The notes: generated from the sequence alone by a model not told the origin. A stretch of DNA of 64,000 nucleotides from Agromyces sp. H66 (GCF_004959775.1 NZ_SJZG01000004.1:43195-107194), one strand, 5' to 3'. Shown: positions 32,421 to 40,987, numbered from the stretch's first letter. Program-made: numbers and translations.

Positions 32421-33730
32421 CGGCGAGCGGAGCCACGTGGCGCAACTGGGCACGCACCGAGTCGGTGCGGCCGCTGCGTGTCGAGCGGCCGGCCACGGCC
32501 GGCGCGGTGCAGCGCGCGATCGCCTCCGCCGCGGCATCCGGCCTGCGCATCAAACCGGTCGGATCTGGGCACAGCTTCACGGGGATCGCGGTGGCGCCGG
32601 GCGTGCAGTTGGACCTCACCGACCTCCAGGGCGTCGTCGACGCGGATGTCGCGACCGGCCGGGTCGCGCTCGCCGCCGGAACCCGACTGCACCGGCTGCC
32701 CGCGCTGCTCGCGCCCTACGGGTTCGCCCTCGCCAACATGGGCGACATCGACCGGCAGACGATCGCCGGTGCCACGTCGACCGGCACGCACGGCACCGGA
32801 CTCGCGTTCGGCGGCCTCGCGACGCAGATCGCCGGTGCGAGGCTGGTGACCGGCAACGGTGAGCTCCTGACCGTGAGCGAGGCCGAGCACTCCGACCTCC
32901 TGCCCGCCATACGCCTCGGGCTCGGCGCGCTCGGCGTGCTCGTGGAACTCACGCTGCAGCTCGTGCCGCGGTACGTGCTGCACGCCGTCGAGCGGCCCGA
33001 GCCCCTCGGCGACGTGCTCGACGGCTGGATCGACCGCGTGCGCCGCGCCGACCACTTCGAGTTCTACTGGTTCCCGCACACCGACGCCGCGCTCACGAAG
33101 ACCAACACGCGGTTGCCGGGCGACGCGCCGCGGGAACCGCTCGGACGGGTGTCGCGGTGGGTCGACGACGAACTGCTCGCGAACGGCGCATACCGCGCCA
33201 TCTGCGCGCTCGGCCGGCTCGCACCGGGCACGACGCCGCGGTTCGCTCGCCTGGTCGAGCGGCTCTCGGGCGGCCGGGACTTCACCGACTTCTCGCCGAG
33301 CGTGTTCACGACGCATCGCAGCGTGCGGTTCCGGGAGATGGAGTACGCCGTGCCGCTCGAGGCCGTGCCCGACGCGTTCCGCGAGGTGCGTGCGCTCATC
33401 GAGCGGAAGGGATGGCGCATCAGCTTCCCGATCGAGGTGCGGGCCGCGGCATCCGACGAGAACTGGCTCTCGACGGCCTACGGACGCGAGACCGGCTACA
33501 TCGCCGTGCATCGGTACTTCCGCGAGGATCCGACCGAGTACTTCGCCGCCGTCGAGGAGATCATGCGCGGATTCGACGGGCGCCCCCACTGGGGCAAGAT
33601 GCACACGCAGACCGCGGAGACCCTGCGGGAGCTCTATCCCCGGTTCGACGACTTCCTGCGCGTGCGCGACGAGCTCGACCCCGAGCGGCGCTTCGCCAAC
33701 CCGTACCTCGATCGGGTGCTCGGGGCCTGA
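32417..33730 (+). CDS. FAD-linked sugar-1,4-lactone oxidase (D-arabinono-1,4-lactone oxidase family)
   Basis: A VAO/PCMH-fold flavoprotein of 437 residues. GSGHSFTGIAVAPGVQLDL carries the His expected to bind FAD covalently; GDIDRQTIAGATSTGTHGTG is the second FAD segment. The C-terminal ALO domain includes EFYWFPHTD, AAASDENWLSTAYGR, IAVHRYF and the signature HWGKMHTQTAETLRELYP. Family members oxidise aldono-lactones or alditols, passing electrons to O2 or a quinone. GTG 32417 overlaps the upstream TGA (GTGA). With the MFS and PLP enzyme it suggests uptake and oxidation of a sugar-acid- or hydroxyamino-acid-like compound. Confidence 0.9.
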   Translation: MTASGATWRNWARTESVRPLRVERPATAGAVQRAIASAAASGLRIKPVGSGHSFTGIAVAPGVQLDLTDLQGVVDADVATGRVALAAGTRLHRLPALLAPYGFALANMGDIDRQTIAGATSTGTHGTGLAFGGLATQIAGARLVTGNGELLTVSEAEHSDLLPAIRLGLGALGVLVELTLQLVPRYVLHAVERPEPLGDVLDGWIDRVRRADHFEFYWFPHTDAALTKTNTRLPGDAPREPLGRVSRWVDDELLANGAYRAICALGRLAPGTTPRFARLVERLSGGRDFTDFSPSVFTTHRSVRFREMEYAVPLEAVPDAFREVRALIERKGWRISFPIEVRAAASDENWLSTAYGRETGYIAVHRYFREDPTEYFAAVEEIMRGFDGRPHWGKMHTQTAETLRELYPRFDDFLRVRDELDPERRFANPYLDRVLGA

Positions 33731-33744
33731 TCGAGGCACGAAGG

Positions 33745-33772
33745 GGGGCGGATGCCACGCGGCATCCGCCCC
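33745..33772. terminator. Bidirectional terminator hairpin
   Basis: GGGGCGGATGCC (33745-33756) and GGCATCCGCCCC (33761-33772) form a perfect 12-bp stem with loop ACGC. It lies between the convergent lactone oxidase and S1 protease genes and contains the GGATGC/GCATCC word in both arms. Confidence 0.75.
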
Positions 33773-33788
33773 TCCCCGACGAACCGGA

Positions 33789-34646
33789 CTACAGGCCGAA
33801 GCCGTCGAGCCACGCCTCGACGACCGGGATGTCCACGCGCTGGTACCCGTCGAGGTATCGGCAATTGGAGGTGTAGCCGTAGCTCGTCACGGCGACGAGC
33901 TCGCCGTCGAGGTAGACGGGGCCGCCCGAGTCGCCGAAGCAGGTGCCGCCCGTTCCCCACGGGTCGTTCTCGTTGCCGTTGGTCTGCAGGATCTGCGGCG
34001 TGATCTTCTGGGCGGGCATCTCGACGTACCGGCGCACAATGGGGTACGACTGCGGTACGGGCTTGCGGTTGTCGACGCCGTCCTGGCGCACCTCGGTGCC
34101 GTAGCCGACCGCGGTGAAGATCGTCTCCTTGTAGTCGGACGGCGCGATCAGGTCGAGGGTCCCGGTTTCGGCGATCGGCGCGTAGCCCGCGGTGTCGTGC
34201 GACGCGAGGGGCTCGTCGAGCACGATCACGCCGACGTCGTTCCAGTTCTTCAGGTCCGTGAAGTCGGAGTACTCGGGGTGCGTGTAGGCCGTGCCGGAGT
34301 GGTACCCGGCCGCGGCGAGCTCCGCGGCGGTGTAGCCGGCCGCCGGGTCGGCTGCCTCGGGCAGGAACGACGGCGGGGCGTCGTCGAGGTACGTGTCGAA
34401 CGTGACGAGCGTCTTGCCGAGCGTGCCGAGCGTGCAGTGCGCCGCCGTGATGACCACGGTGGGCGAGACGAGCGTGGCGCTGCAGCGCCACCTGCCGTCG
34501 CCGTCGTAGAAGGCGATCAGGCCGACGTCGGGGTGGAGATCGCCATCGACGGTGCCGCCGGTGCTCGCCTGCGCGGGTGCGGCGGCGAACGTGAGGCCGC
34601 AGACGGTCACGACGGTCGCGAATGCCGCGAGAAGTGTTTTTCGCAT
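33789..34646 (-). CDS. Secreted trypsin-like (S1) serine protease
   Basis: 285 residues. A Sec signal peptide (MRKTLLAAFATVVTVCGLTF to APAQA, cleavage near residue 27) is followed by a chymotrypsin-fold domain: His70 in VITAAHC, Asp137 in NDVGVIVL, Ser240 in CFGDSGGPVYLDG. Three Cys pairs are possible (C55/C71, C236 and C in SNCRYLDG). No propeptide of note separates signal and mature start, so it may be active on secretion or have a very short activation peptide. It is not trypsin-specific by any residue I can assign. Divergent from lemA across 326 bases. Confidence 0.93.
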   Translation of the reverse strand: MRKTLLAAFATVVTVCGLTFAAAPAQASTGGTVDGDLHPDVGLIAFYDGDGRWRCSATLVSPTVVITAAHCTLGTLGKTLVTFDTYLDDAPPSFLPEAADPAAGYTAAELAAAGYHSGTAYTHPEYSDFTDLKNWNDVGVIVLDEPLASHDTAGYAPIAETGTLDLIAPSDYKETIFTAVGYGTEVRQDGVDNRKPVPQSYPIVRRYVEMPAQKITPQILQTNGNENDPWGTGGTCFGDSGGPVYLDGELVAVTSYGYTSNCRYLDGYQRVDIPVVEAWLDGFGL

Positions 34647-34972
34647 TGTGCTCTTTCGGATCGGTGGAGCGGATCGACGCGCCCGCGAGATGCCGGCGCG
34701 TGGGGGTGATTCTCCCGGTCGGCGATGGCGGATGACGGCTGCGACACACGAATTCGGCGTCGCAGGGCGTGCGGACGCAGCGATCGTCCGGTCACTCGAC
34801 GGCACGACGCATCGGATGCACCGGAGGCCGTCCAGCCTGAGTCCCTCCCACGAGGCGCCCGGAACTTCCCTCCGAGTCTCATGGGAAGCCCGGTGCATCC
34901 CGTCCGCCGCTCAGTAGGATGGTGAGACACCGTTCATCCGTTTCGGTCGCGAGAGCGCTAGGAGTCCGTGCC
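34647..34972. other. Intergenic region between divergent protease and lemA genes
   Basis: No convincing gene. TAGGAT at 34915-34920 is a likely -10 box for lemA, giving a leader of about 46 bases ending in TAGGAG before ATG 34973. Upstream of it CTTCCC (34865-34870) and GGGAAG (34883-34888) form a weak inverted repeat at the position of the -35 region and beyond. Minus-strand control sites for the protease are not evident. Confidence 0.5.
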
Positions 34973-35539
34973 ATGGAATGGCTCATCCCCGTCATCATCG
35001 TCGTCGCACTCGTGGTGATCATCGGAATCTACCTCTGGGCGACGTACAACTCGCTGGTGACGCTCAACGTGCGCGTCGACGAGGCGTGGAGCGACATCAC
35101 GGTGCAGCTGAAGCGCCGAGCCGACCTGATCCCCAACCTCATCGAGGCGGTGAAGGGCTACGCCGCCCACGAGAAGGCGGTCTTCGAGAACGTCACGCGC
35201 GCGCGAGCCGAGACGCTGCAGGCGCACGGCCCGGCCGAGGCGGGTGTCGCCGAGAACCACATGCAGCAGGCCCTGAAGTCGATCTTCGCGGTCGCCGAGG
35301 CGTACCCGCAGCTCCAGGCGAGCCAGAACTTCCTGCAGCTGCAGGCCGAGCTCGTCGACACCGAAGACAAGATCCAGGCCTCTCGCCGGTTCTACAACGG
35401 CGGCGTGCGCGAGCTGAACACGAAGATCAAGGTCTTCCCGAACACCCTCTTCGTGCGCAGCCTCGGCTTCCACGAGCGCGAGTTCTTCGAGGTGACGGAG
35501 CCTGCGGCGATCGCAGAGCCGCCGCGCGTGCAGTTCTAA
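34973..35539 (+). CDS. LemA family protein
   Basis: 188 residues. One N-terminal membrane segment (LIPVIIVVALVVIIGIYLWA) and a long four-helix domain with the family hallmarks YNSLVTLNVRVDEAWSDI, LKRRADLIPNLIEAVKGYA and ASRRFYNGGVRELNTKI, closed by FPNTLFVRSLGF. LemA proteins are membrane-anchored and often encoded beside HtpX or TPM-domain genes; their function is unknown. The htpX-like gene follows after nine bases, so the two form an operon. Confidence 0.94.
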   Translation: MEWLIPVIIVVALVVIIGIYLWATYNSLVTLNVRVDEAWSDITVQLKRRADLIPNLIEAVKGYAAHEKAVFENVTRARAETLQAHGPAEAGVAENHMQQALKSIFAVAEAYPQLQASQNFLQLQAELVDTEDKIQASRRFYNGGVRELNTKIKVFPNTLFVRSLGFHEREFFEVTEPAAIAEPPRVQF

Positions 35540-35548
35540 GGGCCGGCG

Positions 35549-36424
35549 TTGTACCGAGCGATCGCCAGGAACAAGCGCAACACCGTCTTCATCATCCTGT
35601 TCTTCCTCGTCATCATCGGCGGGCTGGGCTGGCTCGCGTCCGTGGTCTACCAAGACCTCACGATCGTCATCGTGACGGTCGTCATCGCCTCCGGGTACGC
35701 GCTGATCCAGTACTTCACCGCCGACAAGCAGGCCATCGCCATGTCGGGCGCCGTCCAACTGCACTCGAAGGCCGACCACCCCAGGCTGTGGCGCACGGTC
35801 GAGAACCTGGCGATCACCACCGGATCGCCGATGCCGAAGGTGTACATCATCTCCGATCCCGCCCCGAACGCCTTCGCCACGGGACGCGACCCCGAGCACG
35901 CGGTCGTCGCCGCCACGACGGGGCTCCTCGAGATCATGGACGACGCCGAGCTCGAGGGGGTCATGGCGCATGAGCTCGGCCACGTGCGCAACTACGACAT
36001 CCGCCTCTCGATGATCGTCTTCGGCCTCGTCGTGGCCATCGGGTTCATCTCCGACATGTTCCTGCGCATGACCTTCTTCGGCGGTCGCAACAACAACCAG
36101 AACCCGATCATGCTCGTCGTGGGCCTCGTCGCCATGCTCATCGCGCCGCTCGTCGCGAGCCTCGTGCAGCTGGCCGTGTCGCGGCAGCGGGAGTACCTGG
36201 CGGATGCCACGGGCGCGATGACCACGCGGCATCCCGATGCCCTCGCCCGCGCGCTCGAGAAGCTCGAAGCGTACGGACGCCCCATGCGCCGGCAGAACTC
36301 GTCGATGGCCCACCTCTGGATCGCCGACCCGCTCAAGCCCGGCGTCATCGACCGGCTGTTCGCGACGCACCCGCCGATCCCAGACCGCATCAAGCGGCTC
36401 GAGCAGATGGGCGGCGCCTTCTAG
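35549..36424 (+). CDS. htpX: HtpX-like membrane zinc metalloprotease (M48)
   Basis: A membrane M48 protease in quality control of membrane proteins. 291 residues; two N-terminal membrane segments (NTVFIILFFLVIIGGLGWLA and TIVIVTVVIASGYALIQY), zinc site HELGH at 141-145 (VMAHELGHVRNYD) and third ligand Glu215 in SRQREYLADATGAM; two further membrane segments lie between them. The start is TTG 35549, with AAGGG just upstream; no ATG or GTG is available before the first membrane segment. Co-transcribed with lemA. Confidence 0.94.
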   Translation: MYRAIARNKRNTVFIILFFLVIIGGLGWLASVVYQDLTIVIVTVVIASGYALIQYFTADKQAIAMSGAVQLHSKADHPRLWRTVENLAITTGSPMPKVYIISDPAPNAFATGRDPEHAVVAATTGLLEIMDDAELEGVMAHELGHVRNYDIRLSMIVFGLVVAIGFISDMFLRMTFFGGRNNNQNPIMLVVGLVAMLIAPLVASLVQLAVSRQREYLADATGAMTTRHPDALARALEKLEAYGRPMRRQNSSMAHLWIADPLKPGVIDRLFATHPPIPDRIKRLEQMGGAF

Positions 36425-36536
36425 GTTCCCAGCCGTCGTGCCGCGCCGGCCGCGCGTGATCCTCACCCCGCCCGCACCCCGCCTTTGCCGCCGTCTGCGG
36501 CCCCGTGTGCGCTCGTCTGCGCCGCCCCGACGTCAC

Positions 36537-36612
36537 AACCAGCGGATATACGATCCGACGCGCGGTCGGTCGTGCCTGATCGTCGGCGCGCCGGATCGTA
36601 TATCCGCTGTTT
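36537..36612. repeat. Long inverted repeat between convergent genes
   Basis: AGCGGATATACGATCCG (36541-36557) is perfectly complementary to 36592-36608. One mismatch further out the stem extends to 36537 and 36612, and inside it CGCGC (36559-36563) pairs with GCGCG (36586-36590). It is AT-richer than anything around it. It lies in the 229-base gap between htpX and the AlkX-like gene and may act as a terminator or be a dispersed repeat; I see no second copy in the window. Confidence 0.65.
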
Positions 36613-36653
36613 CGAGCGCGAAGCGCAGCGGTGCACGTCGGCACCGCCCGCGC

Positions 36654-37862
36654 TCAGGAGGCGGCGAGCTCCGCACGCAGTGCCGGCGCGAGGTCGCCGC
36701 GCTCGACGACCTCGATGTCGTCGAGGCCCTGCCACGAGGCAGCACGCCGGAGCACCGGCGTGAGCCGGGCCGCCGTATCGGCCGGAGCCCCGGCCTCGGA
36801 CCATGCCGACTGCACGCGCAGCACGCGGGACTTGCGGTCGCTCTTCAGGTCGACACGACCCACCAGGTCGTCGCCGATGAGCACGGGCAGCGAGTAGTAG
36901 CCGAACCGTCGCTTCGGCTCGGGGGTGTAGATCTCGATGCGGTAATGGAAGTCGAAGATGCGCTCGGTGCGCGGACGGAACCACACCACGGGGTCGAAGG
37001 GCGACAGCACGGCGGACGCCTCGAGACGACGCGGACGGCGGGCATCGCGATGCACCCACGTCGGCGTGGGTCGCCCGCCGGTCTTCCACCCGGGCACCTC
37101 GACGGGCACGAGCTCACCCGTGTCTTCGAGATCGCGGACCGCGGCGCGCACGCCCGGCCGCTTCATGCGCCAGTAGTCGGCGAGGTCGGCCTCGGTCGCG
37201 ATGCCGAGGGCGGATGCCGCACGCCGCACGAGCTCGCGCACGGCGTCGGCCTCGGCGGGCGGCTCGCCGAGCAGCTCGGCCGGGAGCGCCTGCTCGGGGA
37301 GCGCGTAGACGCGCTCGAAACGGCGGCGCTCGATGCACACCACCTCGCCGACCCGGAACATCCATTCGAGCGTGCGCTTGACGTCGGACCAGCCCCACCA
37401 CGGACCGCGGCGCTCGTTGGCGTCGTGCTCGATGGCGCTCGCCGGCATCGGCCCGTTCGACTCGAGCTCGCGACGGAGCCAGTCGGCGAGTGCGCGGTTC
37501 TCGACGAGCCAGCCGCCCCAGTCGCTCCCGCGCCGCCGGTACTCCTCGCGTCGGAACTCGAAATGCGGCCACAGTTCGCGGGGGATGAAGGCCGCCTCGT
37601 GCGCCCAGTACTCGAGCAGGCGGCCGCGCCGGCCATGCGCGAGGCGGTCGAGCAGGGCACGATCGTACGCGCCGACACGGCTGAACGCGGGGAGGTAGTG
37701 GCTGCGCTCGAACACGTTCACGGAGTCGATCTGGAGCAGCCCAAGGCGCTCGACGACGCCGCGTACCTGACGGAGGCCGGGTGCCTCGGGCATGGCCTGC
37801 CCGAAGCCCTGGGCGGCGAGCGAGATGCGGCGCGCGAGCGCGGGACTGACCGAATCGACCAT
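36654..37862 (-). CDS. YcaQ/AlkX-like DNA glycosylase (HTH_42 family)
   Basis: 402 residues of the winged-helix AlkZ-like superfamily (formerly DUF1006). Family features: LGLLQIDSVNVFERSHYLPAF, in which Gln-Ile-Asp is the QxD catalytic motif of the YcaQ/AlkX branch, then YWAHEAAFIPRELWPHF, WGWSDVKRTLEWMF and LSPFDPVVWFRPRTERIFDF with YTPEPKRRFGYYSLPVLIGD. Family enzymes unhook interstrand crosslinks and remove alkylated bases; E. coli YcaQ acts on nitrogen-mustard crosslinks. ATG 37862 is the first start in the conserved region. The gene stands alone and is divergent from the AI-2E permease gene. Confidence 0.88.
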   Translation of the reverse strand: MVDSVSPALARRISLAAQGFGQAMPEAPGLRQVRGVVERLGLLQIDSVNVFERSHYLPAFSRVGAYDRALLDRLAHGRRGRLLEYWAHEAAFIPRELWPHFEFRREEYRRRGSDWGGWLVENRALADWLRRELESNGPMPASAIEHDANERRGPWWGWSDVKRTLEWMFRVGEVVCIERRRFERVYALPEQALPAELLGEPPAEADAVRELVRRAASALGIATEADLADYWRMKRPGVRAAVRDLEDTGELVPVEVPGWKTGGRPTPTWVHRDARRPRRLEASAVLSPFDPVVWFRPRTERIFDFHYRIEIYTPEPKRRFGYYSLPVLIGDDLVGRVDLKSDRKSRVLRVQSAWSEAGAPADTAARLTPVLRRAASWQGLDDIEVVERGDLAPALRAELAAS

Positions 37863-37943
37863 GGTCCTCCGAGGCTAGCGGCCGCCTCCGACAACGCGCC
37901 CGACGGCCGCCGACTGCATGCCGTTCCCCGCATGCCCCGCGCC

Positions 37944-37949
37944 TAGACT
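37944..37949 (+). promoter_or_regulatory. -10 element of the AI-2E family permease gene
   Basis: TAGACT ends six bases before ATG 37956, the leaderless spacing. The six bases between them (GGAGCG) contain GGAG but too close to the start to act as a ribosome-binding site. Confidence 0.5.
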
Positions 37950-37955
37950 GGAGCG

Positions 37956-39182
37956 ATGACTGAGTCGAACGGTCGGGCTCGGGCCAGGGTGCGGCGGCGC
38001 CGACGTTCGGGGGAGCACGCCACGCCCTCCGACGCATCGGCGCATCGCGACGCCTCGGAGTCCGTCCCCTACGGTATGCGCCTCGCCGCGGCCTGGTCGT
38101 GGCGGCTCCTGCTCGTGGGCGGAGTGCTCGCGGTCGTCATCTTCCTCATCATCCAGCTCCGATTCATCATCGTCCCGATCCTCGTGGCGGTGCTGATCGG
38201 CGCGCTCCTCGTGCCGTTCTCCCACTTTCTCCAGCGACACCGTTGGCCGAGGTGGCTGGCGATCACGGTCGCCATGGTCTCGGCCCTCGCCGTCGTCGGC
38301 GGCCTGCTCACGCTCGGCATCACGCAGATCGTGCGCGGCTTCGGCGATCTCGCCGCGCAGTCGCTCGTCGCCTGGGACCAGTTCAAGGCGCTGCTGCTCG
38401 CAAGTCCGCTGCACATCACCGAGACGCAACTCAACGACTTCGTCGACCAGGTCTTCGCCTCGGCGCAGCAGGATGGCAGCATCCTCCTGAGCGGCGCCCT
38501 CTCCGCCGGGTCGACGGTCGGACACTTCGTCGCTGGCATGCTGCTCGCCATCTTCGCGACGATCTTCGTGCTCATCGACGGCCGGGGCATCTGGAACTGG
38601 ATCGTCGGTGTCTTCCCGAAACGGGCGCAGGCCGCCGTCGACGGCGCCGGCAACGCCGGCTGGGCGACGCTGCAGAACTTCGTGAAGGTGCAGGTGCTCG
38701 TCGCCGCGATCGACGCCGTGGGCATCGGCCTCGGCGCGTTCTTCCTCGGCGTGCCGCTCGCCGTGCCGATCGGGATCCTGGTGTTCCTCGGGTCGTTCAT
38801 CCCGATCGTCGGCGCCGTCGTCACGGGCGCGCTCGCGGTCTTCGTGGCGCTCGTCTACAACGGCTGGGTGATCGCGCTCATCATGCTCGGCATCGTGCTG
38901 CTGGTGCAGCAGGTCGAGGGCCACATCCTGCAGCCGCTCATCATGGGAACGGCCGTGAAGGTGCATCCGCTCGGCGTCGTGATCGCGGTGGCGACCGGTT
39001 CGCTGCTCGCCGGCATTCCGGGCGCGCTCTTCGCGGTGCCGGTCGCCGCCGTCACGAACGTCATGATCACCTACATCGCACGCGGATCGTGGAAGAATGC
39101 CGCCGGTCCACCGGTGGAGGAGGCGCACTCGCCGCTCTGGCGCACCGTGCCGCAACGACCGGGCTACCAGCGAGGAGATTGA
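37956..39182 (+). CDS. AI-2E family transporter
   Basis: 408 residues, eight predicted membrane segments in the PerM/TqsA/DUF20 arrangement: a basic N-terminal tail of 40 residues (RARARVRRRRRSG), a hairpin of helices (LLLVGGVLAVVIFLIIQLRF and FIIVPILVAVLIGALLVPF), a long soluble loop near residues 125-185, then IPIVGAVVTGALAVFVALV, VEGHILQPLIMG and a last pair. HILQPLIMG is the family signature. The family is diverse; some members export signals or Na+, so the name says little about substrate. ilvA starts four bases after its stop and is likely co-transcribed. Confidence 0.88.
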   Translation: MTESNGRARARVRRRRRSGEHATPSDASAHRDASESVPYGMRLAAAWSWRLLLVGGVLAVVIFLIIQLRFIIVPILVAVLIGALLVPFSHFLQRHRWPRWLAITVAMVSALAVVGGLLTLGITQIVRGFGDLAAQSLVAWDQFKALLLASPLHITETQLNDFVDQVFASAQQDGSILLSGALSAGSTVGHFVAGMLLAIFATIFVLIDGRGIWNWIVGVFPKRAQAAVDGAGNAGWATLQNFVKVQVLVAAIDAVGIGLGAFFLGVPLAVPIGILVFLGSFIPIVGAVVTGALAVFVALVYNGWVIALIMLGIVLLVQQVEGHILQPLIMGTAVKVHPLGVVIAVATGSLLAGIPGALFAVPVAAVTNVMITYIARGSWKNAAGPPVEEAHSPLWRTVPQRPGYQRGD

Positions 39183-39186
39183 ACGC

Positions 39187-40425
39187 GTGATCACGACCAT
39201 TCCGGGACCGAGCCTCGCCGAGTTCGAACGGGCGCGCGAGGTCGTGGGCCGAGTGGCCCGGCGCACCCCGATGGAGACGTCGCGGTTCCTCGGCGCCCGT
39301 CTCGGGGTGCCCGTGTACCTCAAGTGCGAGAACCTCCAGCGCACCGGGTCCTACAAGCTGCGCGGCGCCTACCATCGCATCTCCTCGCTGAACGCGGCGG
39401 AGCGGGAGCGCGGCGTCGTCGCCGCGTCGGCGGGCAACCACGCGCAGGGCGTCGCGTTCGCCGCGCGTGAGCTCGGCATCCGCGCCACGATCTTCATGCC
39501 GGTCGGCGTCGCCCTGCCCAAGCTCGAGGCGACCCGATCGTACGGCGCCGACGTCGTGCTGGCCGGCAGCTCGATCGGCGAGACGCTGGAGGCGGCCGCG
39601 GCGTTCGCGGCCGAGACCGGGGCCGTCATCATCCCGCCGTTCGACCACCCCGACGTGGTCGCCGGGCAGGGCACCCTCGGTCTCGAGATCCTCGAGCAGG
39701 CCCCGGATGCCACGACCATCGTCGTCCCCGTCGGCGGCGGGGGCCTCGCCGCCGGGATCGCGAGCGCGGCCAAGCAACAGGCGGCGAAGGAGGGGCGCCC
39801 GCTGCGCGTCATCGGCGTGCAGGCCGAGAACGCGGCGCCCTATGTCGCGTCGCTCGCCGCAGGGGAGCCGCGCCAGGTGCCGGTCGTGCCCACCATCGCC
39901 GACGGCATCGCCGTGTACCGGCCGGGCGAGCTGAACTTCGCGATCATCCGCGAGACGGTCGACGAGATCGTCACGGTGTCGGAGGACGACATCGCCCGGG
40001 CACTCCTCGTGCTGCTCGAGCGCGCCAAGCTCGTGGTGGAGCCCGCCGGCGCCGTGGCGGTGGCGGCCATCATGACGGGTGCCGTGGTGTCCGACGGACC
40101 CGTGGTCGCCGTGCTCTCGGGGGGCAACATCGACCCGCTCCTCATGCAGCGCGTCGTCGCACACGGGCTCGCGGCATCCGACCGCTATCTGACCCTGAGC
40201 ATCGGGTTGCCCGACCGTCCCGGCCAGCTCGCCCGGGTGGCCGAGCTGCTCGCCGAGGCGAACGCGAACGTCATCGAGGTGCTGCACACGAGGCATGGCT
40301 CGGGCCTGCAGATCTCCGAGGTCGAACTGCAGCTCTCGGTCGAGACCCGCGGGCCCGACCACCGCGCCTCGGTCGTGGAAGTGCTGCGGCGGGCCGGGTA
40401 CGATCCGAAGATCGTCGACGAATGA
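39187..40425 (+). CDS. ilvA: Threonine ammonia-lyase (threonine deaminase)
   Basis: Converts threonine to 2-oxobutanoate, the first step to isoleucine. Fold-type II PLP enzyme of 412 residues: Lys57 in RTGSYKLRGAYHRI, SAGNHAQGVAFAARELG, and the phosphate loop VPVGGGGLAAGIASA. The C-terminus (about 335-412) is a single ACT-like domain with LPDRPGQLARVAELLAEANA. One ACT domain suggests the shorter, catabolic/intermediate type of enzyme, whose regulation by isoleucine is not certain. GTG 39187 has GAGGAG nine bases upstream, only a few bases after the permease stop. A strong hairpin follows. Confidence 0.94.
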   Translation: MITTIPGPSLAEFERAREVVGRVARRTPMETSRFLGARLGVPVYLKCENLQRTGSYKLRGAYHRISSLNAAERERGVVAASAGNHAQGVAFAARELGIRATIFMPVGVALPKLEATRSYGADVVLAGSSIGETLEAAAAFAAETGAVIIPPFDHPDVVAGQGTLGLEILEQAPDATTIVVPVGGGGLAAGIASAAKQQAAKEGRPLRVIGVQAENAAPYVASLAAGEPRQVPVVPTIADGIAVYRPGELNFAIIRETVDEIVTVSEDDIARALLVLLERAKLVVEPAGAVAVAAIMTGAVVSDGPVVAVLSGGNIDPLLMQRVVAHGLAASDRYLTLSIGLPDRPGQLARVAELLAEANANVIEVLHTRHGSGLQISEVELQLSVETRGPDHRASVVEVLRRAGYDPKIVDE

Positions 40426-40429
40426 CGAA

Positions 40430-40453
40430 CGGCCCCCTCAGGTGAGGGGGCCG
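40430..40453. terminator. Bidirectional terminator between ilvA and greA
   Basis: CGGCCCCCTCA (40430-40440) and TGAGGGGGCCG (40443-40453) form a perfect 11-bp stem. It begins four bases after the ilvA stop and lies before the convergent greA stop at 40496. Confidence 0.8.
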
Positions 40454-40495
40454 CCGTCCGGTTCGTGTGGGGACCGCGCGAGTGTCTGGCTCGGC

Positions 40496-40987
40496 TTACT
40501 GGCCGCCCCAGGTCTCGACGCCGGTGATCTCGACGGCGATCTCACGCCCGTTCGGCGCGGTGTAGCTCGTCGAGTCGCCGACCTTCAGGCCGAGGATCGC
40601 GGCGCCGAGCGGCGACTGCTCGCTGAACACGTCGAGCTCCGAGTCGCCGGCGATCTCGCGGCTGCCGATGAGGAAGCGCTCCTCATCGCCCGCGATGACC
40701 GCGGTGATGACCGTGCCGGGCTCGACGACACCCGAGGACTCGGGCGCCTCGCCGACCTGCGCGTGGCGCAGCAGCTCGGTGAGCTGGCGGATGCGGGCCT
40801 CCTGCTTGCCCTGCTCGTCCTTCGCGGCGTGGTAGCCGCCGTTCTCCTTCAGGTCGCCCTCCTCACGCGCCGCCTCGATGCGCTTGGCGATCTCCTCGCG
40901 ACCGTGCGTCGAGAGCTCCTCGAGCTCGGCGGCGAGTCGATCGAAGGCGTCCTGCGTGAGCCAGGTGACGGTGACGTCCTGGGCCAT
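40496..40987 (-). CDS. greA: Transcript cleavage factor GreA
   Basis: Rescues backtracked RNA polymerase by stimulating 3' cleavage of the transcript. 163 residues: the N-terminal coiled coil has the acidic tip in REEGDLKENGGYHAAKDEQG, and the C-terminal FKBP-like domain ends with SPLGAAILGLKVGDSTSY and the signature VEITGVETW. Normal length. Followed upstream by the DUF4307 gene after 84 bases, as in M. tuberculosis (Rv1080c-Rv1081c). Confidence 0.97.
   Translation of the reverse strand: MAQDVTVTWLTQDAFDRLAAELEELSTHGREEIAKRIEAAREEGDLKENGGYHAAKDEQGKQEARIRQLTELLRHAQVGEAPESSGVVEPGTVITAVIAGDEERFLIGSREIAGDSELDVFSEQSPLGAAILGLKVGDSTSYTAPNGREIAVEITGVETWGGQ

Noticed and set aside
34725..34925. Short open frame upstream of lemA
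   Set aside because: No ribosome-binding site, basic random-looking composition, and it overlaps the predicted lemA promoter.
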